Position numbers and translations under genes: made by a program. Below, piece after piece: positions 9,385 through 21,900 of a stretch of 64,000 nucleotides of DNA; position 1 is the stretch's first letter, and each line of letters opens with the position of its first letter. A model generated the notes under the pieces. That model had not been told where the DNA came from and did not search any database. It was given only the letters and a program-made list of their open reading frames with translations. Origin of the DNA: Plasmodiophora brassicae (taxonomy: Eukaryota; Endomyxa; Phytomyxea; Plasmodiophorida; Plasmodiophoridae); the NCBI GenBank assembly GCA_039704465.1, contig JASFAU010000001.1:2046001-2110000 (forward strand), written 5' to 3'.

Positions 9385-11580
9385 ATGCGCGTGTCGCCAA
9401 TGTCGGCGCGTCTCCTGAGGGCGGCCGCGGCCCGGCGTGGCCTGGCGACGTCGACCGTGACGGTGTCGCGTCGCACGGACCTCGGCACGGTGACCGATGC
9501 CGACCTGGCCGCGTTCGTCGGCATCTGCGGCGACGACGGCGTCGTCCGCGACGCCGATGAGGTTGCCGCCTACAATCAGGACTGGCTCGTAACGTGATGC
9601 TCGGTGGCCCGTCAACCCAGCCGCTATTTGACGAGCTGGCTGTCGTCGTAGCGGAAATACAAAGGCAGCGGGCAACTGGTCCTGCGCCCGTCGTCCACCG
9701 ACCAGGTACGGGCGTCTTGCGCGACGATCGTCCCTGATCCGTTTACGACTATGGCAGGTTTCGCAAATCCTCCGCTATTGTAATGGGCGGCGGCTGGCAG
9801 TTGTGCCCCAGGGTGGCAACACTGGCCTCGTTGGCGGATCCGTCCCAGTGTTCGACGAGATTGTCCTCTCCCTGAACCGCATGAACCGTATCATTGAGGT
9901 CGATGATGCCTCTCAGGTGCGGCCCCATACAGCGGATGGTAGTCGAAAAGCGATGCTTACTGTGTAGCGGCGGGCAGGTTCTCGTTTGCGAGGCCGGATG
10001 TGTACTGGAGACGCTGGACAGGCATCTTGCGAAGTCGGGATTTACAATGCCGCTCGATCTGGGCGCCAAAGGATCCTGCCATATTGGCGGAAATCTGGCA
10101 ACGAACGCTGGCGGGTGGGGTCTGTCGCGGCCGTCGAATGTTTGCCTGGGCGGGTACCTACCGTTGCTGATCGTAGGATTCGATTGCTCCGCTATGGCTC
10201 ACTGCGGGGCAACGTTCTCGGCGTCGAGTTTGTGCTTCCCGACGGTACCGTTGTCGACACGATGAGCAAGCTACGTAAAGATAACACCGGTTGCCTACGC
10301 CGTTCTTTGATGTTCGGGTTAACCTGGCTAATGCTGCTTTGTGCCAGGGTTTGACCTGAAGCAGCTGATGATTGGCAGCGAAGGCACCCTAGGTGTGATT
10401 ACCAAAGTTGCCATCCTGGTGCCCCGTCGGCCCACGACGGCACAGCTGGCCTTCGTTGGCGTTGAGAGTTTCGCCAACGTCGGACGTGCTGGGCAGTACA
10501 CAGTTCCGCTCCGTGTCCTGACGGATGCCGTTTGAAGGTCCTTGAGGTCTTGAAGCGCACTCGTGCCGAACTCGGCGAAATTCTGTCAGCAATTGAGTTC
10601 GAGGTATGTCCCGTCGGAAATGTAACACGAATGCCGAATTGACACATTATCCTTCCGTTGTTTCCAGGACCGAGCGTCGTTTGATATGGTACTGAATCAT
10701 TTGCCTGGTGCCCATGACCCACTTGAACGTCCGTACCCGTTCTACATGGTACGTTGGGGAGTGGCAGATGCCGCGCTTTGTACCGATACTGCTCCTCGTT
10801 CAGCTTCTCGAGGCTTCCGGGTTCTGTGAGGGGAGCGATGCAACACGAGTCGGCGACCTTTTGTCCGACCTCATGGATCGCTCCCTAGTTATGGACGGCA
10901 CAATCGCTCAGGTTCGTGATTGATGTCTGGGCAGACGACGGTTGCGTGACTTACCGCACCCGGAACGCGGCGCAGGATAAAGCCCAGTTCGAATCTCTGT
11001 GGAAGTTCAGAGAGTCCATTACGGAGTGTTTAACGAAAGAAGGGTGCGTGTTCAAGTACGACGTCTCCGTTCCTGTCACCAGAATGTATGACGTCGTCAC
11101 CGACATGCGACAGCGGTGCGTTAATTGGACGCATTCCGAAATAACAGGATTGTATCTGACGGCATTCTCGCAGGCTGTCAGGAGTTATTGACGAGCAGCA
11201 CGTCTGCGGCTATGGGCACCTTGGCGATTCCAACTTGCACCTGAACATTGTCAGCCAGACCTACAGCCCGGACGTGCAGCGCCTGATTGAACCCTACGTG
11301 TACGAGGTTACATCGTCGCTGAAAGGCAGCGTCAGCGCTGAACACGGTCGGTGGCTTGTGCCTCCAAATACGAGTCGAATATGAACGAGTAGCAGGCTTG
11401 GGGCTGATGAAAGCGAACTGCATTGGGTACTCCAAATGTGCGGCCAGCATCAACGCCATGCAGTCCATCAAGTCCATGTTCGATCCCAATGGCATCCTGA
11501 ACCCGTACAAGGTCCTTCCTGATCCCGCCCACGTAACGCCTAATCGTATCCCGCTCAGCGCCCCGCTCCCTCCAGCCTGA
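9385..11580 (+). CDS. D2HGDH: D-2-hydroxyglutarate dehydrogenase, mitochondrial
   Basis: Twelve exons join in phase: 9385-9588, 9652-9705, 9758-9916, 9978-10114, 10177-10289, 10348-10478, 10538-10603, 10668-10748, 10804-10911, 10976-11115, 11174-11346 and 11396-11580. They give 516 residues (human protein 521). The enzyme is an FAD-linked oxidase that converts D-2-hydroxyglutarate to 2-oxoglutarate. Visible landmarks are a basic, Ala/Arg-rich N-terminus suited to mitochondrial import, the FAD-binding segment [53 protein letters not shown], the metal/substrate motif [20 protein letters not shown] and the terminal [11 protein letters not shown] second Met at residue 6 is an alternative start. 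Donors are variable (GTAACG, GTGCGG, GTCGGA). Confidence 0.95.
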
Positions 11581-11776
11581 CTAAGAATCATACTGCAAAT
11601 CTGCCGAGGTGCCCCTGTTGGATTCGTTATGCTGTCGCCCTAGACTTGCCGCCCTGTCGTCTTGCAAATGCTTCCTCTGAGAGGGCGCGTCATTATTGGG
11701 TGAAACGTAAATGAAGGACCCGTCGCCGGTAACTTGTCCCTGAACTGGAGAGGACGTTGCCCGGTTCCGTCCCAGG

Positions 11777-13048
11777 ATGGCGCTGAGGGCGGCCGGACGA
11801 GGGTTGTGGCGTGCGCCGTTGCAGACTAGGTTGCCTGTGCTTCGGGGCGCCTGGGGACAAGCCGCCTTCCTGTCCAGTGATAGCAGGTTCGTCGACGGCG
11901 GTGGAGCGGGTGGCGAACCCCTTCGCAACGACTATCTCATCGCGTGCGATCGCATCGACGCCAAGCACGGGGCCAAGGTGTTCGCATCGGTCTACGATAC
12001 GAGCAATGGCCTAATGTTCTTAGCAGAATGCGTGGCACGATCGCGTCCAGCTGTGGAACAGCGCTGCCATTCGCATGAAAGGGGATCCTGCCCGAATGCG
12101 ATACGCTGTCGGGAGGTTGAAAGACATCCTGACCGATGCGGGGCCGTCCCATTCCGCCGAGCTCGCCAGAGCCATCGCCTGGGCCGCGTACCTTGACGGC
12201 CAGGGCGGCATCGCCCACCAGAACGGCGCCCTTCTCGGAACGATTCGTAATGCGCTGGCATTGCTCGATGCGGACGAGGACGACGTGGGCGATACGTGGA
12301 CGAGGCGGCAGGCCCTTGAGCTGATTGGCGCCTGTTTTGAACGCGCTGGACGGATCGATGAAGCCGTATCAGTCCTGCAACGTGCGCTGCACTGCGGGTC
12401 ACCAGGAACCGTCCCGCGTGCCCTGACGCTCTGCAGGCTCGGCATGCTTCACGCGATACGCGGGCAGCTGGACGATGGCGCTGATCTGATGAAGCGGGGG
12501 CTACGCGTTGGCGGCCTGGTCGATTGGCAATACAGCCCGGCCCCGGATGAATGGGCACCCGATTCCATCGGCGTGCGCCTGGCATCGTGCTTCGATCCCA
12601 TGCGTCCGGCATACCACGCGCGTGGATGGCTTCGCGAATACCAACAGGACCTGGAGGTCGTTCTTGGCCGATTCGCCGACGATAGCAGGGCTGCCAGCAT
12701 CGTCCTGCGCTTGCTGTGGCATCACTACCTGGTAGGACGTCAAGTCGAGCCTGTTCTTGTTGTTGTCGTGGCCACAGAATACTGATGTGTGTCCATGTTT
12801 GCCAGTACACGGGAGACTCCTGCAACGCGTTGGAGGCCGCCAGACAGTACTGCAACCTACAGGAATGGGCCAGCGGCTACTACGTACGCAGCGACGATAT
12901 CGACGACATGCTTGTTGCCGCTTGCCAGCACGAACCAGTGGAGGCCTGCACCGCCCTGGCCCGGGTAGCTGCCTTGGGCAACCGCGCCTGCACGCCCACG
13001 ATGACCGACATGATCGCCTCCCGCATCGACGGCCATGCCGGCCCTTGA
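11777..13048 (+). CDS. Helical-repeat (TPR-like) protein, probably mitochondrial
   Basis: Exons 11777-11977, 12027-12731 and 12806-13048 join in phase 0 to give 382 residues. The N-terminus is Arg/Ala-rich without acidic residues (ALRAAGRGLWRAPLQTRLP), as in a mitochondrial presequence. The middle shows TPR-style helix pairs such as ALELIGACFERAGRIDEAVS and CRLGMLHAIRGQLDDGADLM, suggesting a protein-binding scaffold. No family is recognised. The last exon has scattered Cys residues (ACQHEPVEACTALARV). Ordinary neighbours on the same strand give no clear functional link. Confidence 0.65.
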
Positions 13049-13320
13049 ACATAACCGTAATACAGTTTCATTATGCAGGACGCAGGACGGACGACCCGAC
13101 CGACAAACGGACGAGGCTACCTATTCCCGGGCTGTGGTCTATTTCCGTAGGTCACCGCCGTCAAGGCGACGTTCGGTGACCAACTGCGGTGGCCCGTGGC
13201 GGTCAATGCCGTCAATGCGGCGGCCGCCGCCGCCTGGTAGTCCGCTATTCTGAGACGCGCTTGCTCGGTGCCCGACGCACGTGCGCTCAGGTCGGTCTGT
13301 GGGAGGGCTGCCACCCGTCG

Positions 13321-14515
13321 ATGGCCAGCGACAGTGCGAGCGCACATGACGGTGTAGAGGACATCACCAGTGGTCCCGGGCCGGTGGAAGTCGGCGGGAC
13401 CACGGTGCGGCCCGTGAAGGTGAACAACTGCCTCGTCCGCTTCATGAGGTACCCGGACGTCAAAGCCGTCAACCTGGTCACGTCGTACTACCTGTCGGAT
13501 CGGGCGCTGTTCCGGTGGAGGCTCTCCGTCCTGCTGTACATCAGCTGGGCGACCGGCATGCAAATGTATCAGTTCTTCCAGACGAGTGCGGAGAAGGAGT
13601 GGAACATCACCAGCCCCGTCGACTACTACATGTACCGTAGGTGCCCCGCGATGGACCGCGCCAGCGGACAGTGTTGCTGACTATGGGGCCAGTCACGAAC
13701 TGGTGCTTCTCCTTCGTCTGGCTGCATTTCCTGCTGTCGATGCTGGCATCCGGGTACCGCCTGGCGGCAAACCTGGCCGGCAACCCGCTGTCGGACTGGG
13801 CGGACTCGGCCACCATCGTCGAGTCGTACCACGGGACGGTCACCTATACGATCTATATCATCTCCCTGTTCCTGTCGCAATTCGTCACGATCGCCTTCTG
13901 GATGGATGCCATCCGCAAGTCGATCAGGGAGGAGCCCAGCGAGCTTGGGCGTGTCCACGCCCTGTTCATCTGCGGTAAACACGTTCGACATTGCCCGTCG
14001 GCTACGCGTGACGATGACTCTGGCCCTTCCTAGTCAACGTGCACGGTCTGCAGTCGCTGGTCATCCTTGTCGAGTACGTCCTGTTGAACAAGATCCGTCT
14101 GGAATGGTCTCACGCGTTCCTGGCATTCGTCCCCATACTTTGCTACATGCCAGGTACTGTGGCAGCGTTGTCCGCTCGGCAGCGGTTCCACTAAGTCGTT
14201 TGCAGTGAACATGTTCTACACGCTGGTCAGGGGGACGGCCCCGTACGACCAGTCGTTCTGTATGTCACGCGCGTGATGACGCTGGCCCATCCAGACGTAC
14301 GTACTGACTGCTCCGTTCTTGTCCTAGGGAAGGAGGCGCGTCGCACATGGGATTCAGTGGGCGGCACGCTGCTTGTCCTGACCATCGTCTACCTGGCCTT
14401 CATGCTCGTGGGCAGCGTCCGCCGGCGATTCAACGAGCCGGACCCCGACAAACTCGACGACGACGGCACCGACGACACACCCGGCGGCGAGACCGCCCCC
14501 GACAATGCAGTATGA
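13321..14515 (+). CDS. Multi-pass membrane protein, FAR-17a/AIG1 (rolling-stone)-like
   Basis: Exons 13321-13636, 13672-13974, 14034-14153, 14206-14259 and 14328-14515 join in phase and give 326 residues. About six hydrophobic segments are seen, including LSVLLYISWATGMQMYQFF, NWCFSFVWLHFLLSMLASGY, TYTIYIISLFLSQFVTIAFW and VGGTLLVLTIVYLAFMLVGS. The H-G-L-Q-S...E-Y-V-L-L-N-K-I-R segment and an aromatic loop before the last helix match the layout of the FAR-17a/AIG1 group, whose animal members hydrolyse fatty-acid esters of hydroxy fatty acids. The family's catalytic Thr is not obvious, so the assignment rests on topology. The C-terminus is an acidic cytosolic tail. The next gene downstream is also a multi-pass protein. 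Confidence 0.6.
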
Positions 14516-14703
14516 CGCGTGGCATGCGTTTCATAAATGATCGAACTCGCCCCTACTGTGCCATACAGTATACCTAGTACTCGGAGCGACGAGTCTGACA
14601 GGCGCGTCTGCTGATGGCACACCCGCGTGACCTGTCCCGATGGTCCTGGCACTGACTGCGCCCGCTGGACAGAGCTGTTCCAGTAGTAGAGGACACGGGT
14701 CCA

Positions 14704-15501
14704 GTGGGCGATCGCTTGCCCACCGCCATGCTGATGATGCGGGTGCCCAATGTGGACTGGCGCCAGGTGGCCATTGTCGCCATGTGGCACACGGTCTTCC
14801 AGAAGGCGCACCCGTCCATCCCGCTGTCCGCTGCCAACCTGCAAGGGTTCGTCATTGGGCCCATCGTCATCACGCAGCTGGTACGCCTGTCGGGGCGGCC
14901 GGTCGGCGGGTTCCGCACGCTCATGGCCGGGCTCGTCTCGCCCACCTACGTCGTGACGCAGCCGTGGGGCACATCCGACACAGACCCGTCGCCCTGTCGC
15001 GTGATGCACCCGGAAACCGACGCCTGCCTGCAGGCCCTGCTGCCCAACTTCGTGCGCGCCGCCCGCCTCCTGTTCGTCATGTACCTCAAGATCTTCACCG
15101 TGCAGATGCTGTTTGGCGGTCGGTACAGCGTCAGACGGGTCGGTCGCGTTATTCGGGACGCGTTCTGGAGCGCGCTCGCCCTGACGGCCAACATCCAAGC
15201 GTACCGGGCCACGACCTGTTTCCTGACGCGCGCATGCGGCGTCCGATGGCGGTACTGGATCCAGCAGTACCTGGCGTGCGTGCCGGCCGCCTGCATCCTG
15301 CCCAGGCTCGTGCCCCGCGGGCGCCTGCACCAGATCAACTCGTTCATGTTCTACGTCGGCATGGCGTCCTGGACGCCGACCCGATACGCGCCATGGTGCG
15401 CCGTCGTCACCGGCCTGCTGCACCGATCCAACCCGGCGGCGGCCGCCGGCCCCGTCCTCGCCGGCCTGGTCACGTCCATCAATAAACCCAGCAGATCGTG
15501 A
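14704..15501 (+). CDS. TMEM135-like membrane protein
   Basis: A single open frame; 14704 is GTG, and the first ATG in frame is at 14728 (about 257 residues). The segment C-R-x-M-H-P-E-T-D-A-C, followed by a long helix (LLPNFVRAARLLFVMYLKIF), and then RATTCFLTRACGVRW...RRG-type loops and a final repeat of short hydrophobic helices, match the cysteine-rich pattern of the TMEM135/PMP52 family. Animal TMEM135 acts at peroxisomes and mitochondria in lipid and sterol handling. The protein is shorter than human TMEM135 (458), so an upstream exon could be missing or this is a compact member. Confidence 0.65.
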   Translation: MGDRLPTAMLMMRVPNVDWRQVAIVAMWHTVFQKAHPSIPLSAANLQGFVIGPIVITQLVRLSGRPVGGFRTLMAGLVSPTYVVTQPWGTSDTDPSPCRVMHPETDACLQALLPNFVRAARLLFVMYLKIFTVQMLFGGRYSVRRVGRVIRDAFWSALALTANIQAYRATTCFLTRACGVRWRYWIQQYLACVPAACILPRLVPRGRLHQINSFMFYVGMASWTPTRYAPWCAVVTGLLHRSNPAAAAGPVLAGLVTSINKPSRS

Positions 15502-15618
15502 CGTCCGGCAACGACGACGACGACGGTAGGGGCACACCTTGGTGGTGGTGGGCCACGCCCTATTCTTGCCGCCCGGTGCCGGACGTGAGTGACGTGACGC
15601 TTCAGTCGGCCCCACCCG

Positions 15619-17694
15619 ATGCGACCGACGACGGCAGCGATCTGCATGCTGACCGCCGCCCTGGGCGCGGCGGCGGTTCGGTTCCCCGTTCCGCCAGCGT
15701 CGGCGGCGAACGATCCGACCTGGTTGCTGTGCGGCAGGCTGTTCCACGAGGAATGGTACCGACAGGTATGGACCGCCGCGCCTGCGCCGTTCGCTCGCTG
15801 AACGTGGGCCAGCCGCTGGACCACTACGACTTCAAGGACACCCGCACGTTCCAGCAGCGGGTGCTGGTCAACACCGATACCGTCGACTGGCGGGCGCCTG
15901 TGATCTTCTTCTACACCGGGAACGAGGGCGACATCACGTTGTTCGCCAACAACACCGGGTACGGCGCCGTCCACCCGACGATGATACCTGTGTCGCCAGG
16001 CGGGCAATGCCGGTCGCGCTGCCTCTGACCGGTACCAACATATCCATCGCAGGTTCATGTGCGAGGCGGCCAGCGAATTCGGCGCCGCGCTCGTGTTCGC
16101 CGAGCACCGGTACTTTGGCAGGTCGACGCCGGACGCCGACCTCGGTCAGCGTCGCCCGTTCGCCTGCCGATGATGCATGGCGTTGTGCTAATCGGAACGC
16201 GCGCCATAGGGTTCCTGAGCGTGCAGCAGGCCCTGTCGGATTACGCCGTCGTCGTCGACCGCTTCAAGGCGTCGCGGGCGGTGCCGGACGCGCCCGTCAT
16301 TGCATTCGGCGGGTCGTACGGGGGCATGCTGAGCGCCTGGTTTCGCATCAAGTACCCCGGCGTCGTGGACGGTGCCATTGCGGCATCGGCCCCGATCCTC
16401 CAGTTCACGGGGATCACGCCGTCGGACACGTTCAACGACATCGTCACCCGAACGTTCGAGTCGTCCCGGGCGGGGTGCTCGCACGCGATCCGTTCCGCGT
16501 TCGAACGGATCGAACGGACGCCGACCGGCACCCTCGAGACGGCGTTCCGCTTGTGCAAACCGCTGCCGGGACGCCAGCAACTCGTTGACTGGATCAGCAA
16601 TGGGCTCGCGTATGCCCCGGGCAACTGGGCGCGTCGCGTTCGACAACGGCTGACATGCGCCATATAGGTACGAGGCGATGGTTGACTACCCGACCGAGGC
16701 CAGCTTCGTCCAGGTCGGGGGACGGGTCCCCGCGTATCCATTGCTGTTCGGTCCGCTGAGGGGAACGTTCGCAGCCGTTGCCTGCCTGGCCGGTCAACGC
16801 GACGTGCGACGCGATCATGGGCGACGGGTGTGACGACGACCCGCTGTCGTGCTTCGTTGCGGGCGTGAGCGTGTACTTCAACAGCACGGGCACGTTTCCC
16901 GGTACGCGCTGCAGGGGAATCGCATCGCTGACATGCCCACGCTAGGCAATGCGGGCCCGTGCAACGACATCGACGTCGACTCATCGCCGTCGCTGGACGA
17001 GCAGGGATGGGACTACCTTGCGTGCACTTCGATGGTTCCATGGGCAACGGTGCGGATCGCCAGCGTCTAACCAGCTGCTGTGGTGACGACAGGTCATGCC
17101 CATGTCTTCCGGGCCGGCGTCGATGTTCCCGCCGCAACCGTGGGACTTTGACGCGTATTCGCTGGTCCTGTCGCGCCCCTGATCGCCGGGTGTGCACCTC
17201 CCGTTGCTGACGATCCCCTGTTCAGGCGTGCCAGCAACGGTTCTCCGTCACGCCCGACGCGACCTATGCAGTACGGGAGTTCGGTGGCAACCGGCTCGAG
17301 ACGGCCAGCAATATCGTCTTCAGCAACGGCGTCCTGGGTAAGGCGGCAGGCGTTCGTTCGTGCCCACAACGTTGAAACGGGCACCGAGTCGTACTAGTCC
17401 TGATACTGTCGCGGCAGACCCCTGGAGCGGGGGCGGTGTGCTGTCATCCGGCAACCCGTCCATCGTGACGATTCAGATCCCCGGTGCGGCACATCATCTG
17501 GACCTGCGCGCTTCCGATGCGGTATTGCCCGCCCCCCCTGTGAGACGCGACCGTATCGCTGAGGCGTTGCACCGCAGTCCGATGGCGCACCCGTCCAGGA
17601 GGCACGGCGCATCCATCGCGCCAGCATCCGCCAGTGGATCCGCCAGGCCCGATCCCGCACGCCTAGTATGCGCCGCTCCGTCGCCGTCCAGTAA
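15619..17694 (+). CDS. Serine peptidase S28 (lysosomal Pro-X carboxypeptidase / DPP2 type)
   Basis: Eleven exons join in phase: 15619-15765, 15813-15958, 16053-16144, 16210-16609, 16668-16713, 16775-16901, 16946-17034, 17093-17164, 17226-17337, 17418-17521 and 17578-17694 (483 residues). A signal peptide (MRPTTAAICMLTAALGAAAV) is followed by Q-P-L-D-H-Y-D-F...Q-Q-R-V. The nucleophile motif G-G-S-Y-G-G, the acid in SNGVLDPWSGGG and the histidine in AAHHLDLRA complete the S28 triad. A cysteine-rich cap is present (PVNATCDAIMGDGCDDDPLS). The enzyme removes residues next to proline from peptides, in lysosomes or outside the cell. The last exon adds an Arg-rich helix typical of the family end. Internal junctions were each supported by conserved residues. 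Confidence 0.93.
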
Positions 17695-17919
17695 CCGGCC
17701 ATCCTGCTTGCCCCACCGGCTGTCCATGGTCGCATATACACCAGGCCAATTGTGCCTCGTAACCCGGCAACGTATGGAGGGTGTGACCAACAGGACTGGC
17801 GAACGAAGTGTCCCGCAAGTGAGGGGCGCGCGGTGGCGGCGGCGGAAAACGTGTTGCCCCGGCCAAAAACGTGGCGGGGCGATTGCACCGCGCCGCGCCG
17901 CTCTGTCGAAGGCGCAAGA

Positions 17920-18847
17920 ATGTCTTCGGAGTACGAGCCCGAGGAGCTGTTCTCGCTGCGCTCCTACTTCTATGTCGGCGCGTTCGGCAGGGCGCTGCAG
18001 GAGGCGGGCACTGTCATAGCCGACACGCCGACACTGCGCCTTCTGGCGCAGTCGTTCGAGGTGCGCGCGCACCTGGCCCTGGGCCACGCGTATCCCGGCC
18101 ATGTCGACGTGTCGTCGCCCGCCATGCAGGCCCTGCGCCTGCTCGGGTCCCGGTCGGAGGGCGTCATGGACGCGCTCGACCGGATCTGCGCCGAGCACGA
18201 CAGCGAAATCATGGGCGACCCGGTGTCGCGTTTGCTGATCGGATTGGTCTACCAGGAGGTCGGCAACTACAAAGCCGCGCTGAACCTGGTCCACAAAGGC
18301 GATGCGCTGGAGGAGCTCGCCGTCGCCGCCCAGATCTACGCCAAGATCGACCGCGTCGACCTTGCCGAGAAACAGGTCGCTCGCATGACCAAGCTCGATG
18401 AGGATGACGTGTTGACCGTGATCAGCACGGCTACGTTAGGTCGGGAATCGGAGTCTCCTCCCCCGTTGTGTGCACACGAGTCGCGTCTAACAGCGCCGTT
18501 TAGCAATGGCCAGCCCCGGTGCTGAGAAAGCGGCGGCTGCATTGGAGCTCGTATCCGACCTGCTGCAACGATTCGGCGACACCGTCTACCTGCTCGAACT
18601 GCAGGCGGCGCTGCTCATGAAACGGGGCGAGTTCGCCGACGCGCTCAAGAGCCTGAAGAAGGCGCGCGCCCTGGCACGATCGCAGGAGATGACGCCGTCG
18701 TCCGCAACGCTCGTCAACTCGATCGTCTGCCTGACGCACCTGGACGACGCCGTCCCCAAGGGGTCGGAAATTCGCGGCAAGCTGGTCGACGAGCTCCGGA
18801 AGTCGTACCCGGACCACGAGTTCTTCCATGCGGCCGTCCGCTTCTGA
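17920..18847 (+). CDS. COPE: Coatomer subunit epsilon
   Basis: Exons 17920-18439 and 18504-18847 join in phase, giving 287 residues (human 308). The N-terminus EPEELFSLRSYFYVGAFGRA matches the epsilon-COP start D-x-L-F-x-x-R-x-x-F-Y-x-G-x-Y. TPR-type helices follow (VSRLLIGLVYQEVGNYKAAL, LAEKQVARMTKLDEDDVLT), and the end HEFFHAAVRF sits where family members have HPFIKEY. The subunit stabilises alpha-COP in the COPI coat for Golgi-to-ER transport. The splice G|GTCGGG...TTTAG restores ISTATLAMASPGAEKAAAAL. The stop lies 112 bp from the convergent DCD-gene stop. Confidence 0.9.
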
Positions 18848-18958
18848 CCCTGACCTATCCGAACGTTCACTGCCAGCCGACATACACGACACCTGGTACG
18901 TTAACAATGCGATCGGTGCGGTTTAGTGCAGTCGTCGGCGGGCGGGGCAGGTCGCCCG

Positions 18959-21900
18959 CTACCAGATGGACGACGTCGGCGGCTGCTGGGACGGGGTGCC
19001 CCAGATTCCGTTCCAGTCGCCGAACAGGTTCAGCCCGTTCACGGAGGACGACGCCCGTATCGGCGGCCGATTGCCACGCTCGAACGGCTGCTGTCGCGCC
19101 TGCTGAAACCTGGACGCCTGCGGCGTCGCCGACGCCGACGACGGCCGCGGCGGCGCCAACGACGATGCAGTCCGGTCCCATGTCAGCGCCGACGACGCTG
19201 TGGACCAGATGGGGTCGGCGCAGGGGATCGGCGACGGCGTCACGAATGCGACGTTGGGCGGCGGGACGGGAGGCGGCGGACCCTGCGACGGGTACACGAC
19301 GCCAGGATCGATCGCCGGCAACGGTGCAGGCCGTGTCAGGATGGAGACAGCGGGGACCGGCTGCTGCCGAGACGCAAACGGGGCCATCGGTATGGCGTCG
19401 GCCCGGAGCGACACCGAGGGCAGTAACGACGACGGAGGCGGCGACAGATGCGACGCGGGGTCCTGGACGACCGGTGCCGCATCCTGTTGCACCGGGTTCC
19501 GCTCTGGAACAGCGGGAGCAGTACGGGCGGCAACGGGATGGGCGGCACCGGCAGGACCGTGCTGTGCTGGTCGCGGTTGCGACCGCTCCTGCTGCTGTCG
19601 TTGATCCGGTAGTGGCGCAGACGGCTGCGGCGCCGATGGCGGTTGCTGCACCGACTCTGGCCGTGGTTGTGACGGCGGGTCGGGTGGTTGTCGCCGCGGT
19701 GACGATCGTTGTTCAGCTGGTCGCGGTTGTGCCTGCTGCTGACCTACCTGACGTTTCTGCGGCTGAACCTGCTGCTGCTGCTGGGACTGCGATTTCGACG
19801 GCTGACCAGCCGGCTGGCAGGATACGGGTGGCTGCTGCTGCTGCTGTTGCTTCTTGCTTGCTCTGGATGCTCGCTTGGACTGCTGGGCAGGCGTGGAAGA
19901 CGCCGCTGCAGACGACGCCGCGCTGGAATCCTTCCTGGGGTCGAACGTGTCCCAGGTCTGGAGCAGGTCGCGAACCTCGTCGCCGGTCAGTTTCCGTATC
20001 CGGTTGCCGTCGGGGAAGATGTGTCGGAAGGCGGATTCGGGCAGGCCTGGTCGTTTCGGACCGACCTGCTTGTACCGTACCTGAGCCGGGAACGGGGTCG
20101 GCCCCCCTCGCGGTCGTGCCCATGCGGTCGGATCGATAAGGTCGGCGCCGGGCGCACTGGGCTCGAACAGGCCGTACAGATACCGCGTCGTGATGTTGAA
20201 GAGGAATAGGGCGCAGGACCCACCAGGACGGCACTCGACGACGGATGCCAGGTGTTGGCGCGGGAGCCCGAAGATGCCCAGGGCCTGGCACTCATCGTAC
20301 GTGTCGTCCGTGCAGATGAACATCATCCCGCCCGTATACGACGGAGACGCCGCCGGCGGGGAACCGCCCGGGCGGACGGATGATCGCGACGATTTGGCGG
20401 GCGCTGGCTGTTTCGGATTGCTGCGCAGCAGGACCGACGAAGGCAGGGCGATGGGGACCTCTCCATCGCTGTCAACATCGTCACTCGACGATGAGGACGA
20501 CGACGGCGTCGACGCCGACGACGGCGAAGATGGCGCAGCAGCAGCAGGAGCATCAGCGGCAGCAGCAGGACGGGTCTCAGGGGGCGTCTCAACTGCAGGA
20601 CGCGTTTGTGCTCGCCGCCCTCGTTTTCTCCTGGACTTCGCCTTCTTCCGTCGCTCTTTCCGCTCGAGCTGTTCGACCTCGCGCAGCAGTTCCAGTTCGT
20701 GCTCGAGAGCAATCCGCTGCGCCCGGCTCTCCTCCTTCTTCACCAGGTACTGGGCGGCGATCCGGCGCGCGAACTCGCACAACACGATGTTCTCCAGCAG
20801 CTGACGACCTCGACGGTCCCATTCCTCCTCGGAAACGCACCGCAGACATTCGCTAGCGTGCGCCGAACACGTCAACGGGATCGGCGGCAGAACAGGGACG
20901 ACGGGCACGTCGGCACCTTCGCCACGCAGGATGCGAACGGCCGCTTCGATCATGATGTGGATGAGGTCGTTCAGGTCCTTCGTCTCGCTGATCTCGTCCG
21001 CGATCGTTATGCAATCGTCGTTGATCTCGAGGCTGTCCTCCTCCCACTGGTACTGCGTGTACGACGTCAGCGCTGCACGAAGCGTTTCCCATTCGAACGG
21101 CCCCGGTTCCGCGATCAGATCGGCCAGTTCCGTTGTCGTCATCTCGGTCAGCGCCCACTTCTCTTCCGTCGTCAGGTTCGACCAGAACTTGCACAGCTCG
21201 CCGTTCTGCGACAGCAGCAGTTCATCGACCTGCTCCCGCGTCGTCGCAGCAGACGACAGGCGGGCGTCCTCGTCGCAGCACGGCGTACGTTTCACGATAC
21301 CCTTCTTCAAGTCGCGCTTGCACTCAGCGGTCTCATCCAGGAACCGCAGCTTGAACGTCAGGGGGACCTCGCGCTCGGCGACGCAATCCTGGCAGAAGCA
21401 GCCGTTCGAATCGAGCGACTCCTCGGCGAGGAACGTCTTCGACATGGTCATCAGCTTCTTGAACGTCAGCTGGACGACGCCCTGCGACAGTTGCGACGTG
21501 GTCGGCAGACGCGACGCCCAATAGTTATCAGGGACGCCGGTGGTCAGCAGCCTCGGGCGCTCCTGGACGTTAACGCAGCTGAAGACCCTGCGTTTGTCCC
21601 AGAACGTCGACCCGAACGCGCTGTGCTGCGCCAGCAGATTCACGATCGTGCTCCAGACGATCCGCTTCGTGCACTCCACAGACAGGCCAGCGTCAGCAGC
21701 ATCGCATTCCAGCAGGTGTTCGTAGGCGGCCACAATCTTACGACGCCATCCGTACCGTCGCTCGTCATCATCGGTCCGGCTCGAGGCCGACTTCGTGTTA
21801 CCAGCATCGATCTCCTTCTTGACGCGAAGCTTCATCATGGCGAACACGGCGAACAGGGCGGAATCCCGGAGGACGTCGATGTCGATGTCCTGACGATACC

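Noticed and set aside
14389..15747. A 452-codon minus-strand frame
   Set aside because: It is antisense to the TMEM135-like gene and is rich in Arg, Gly and His without domain features.
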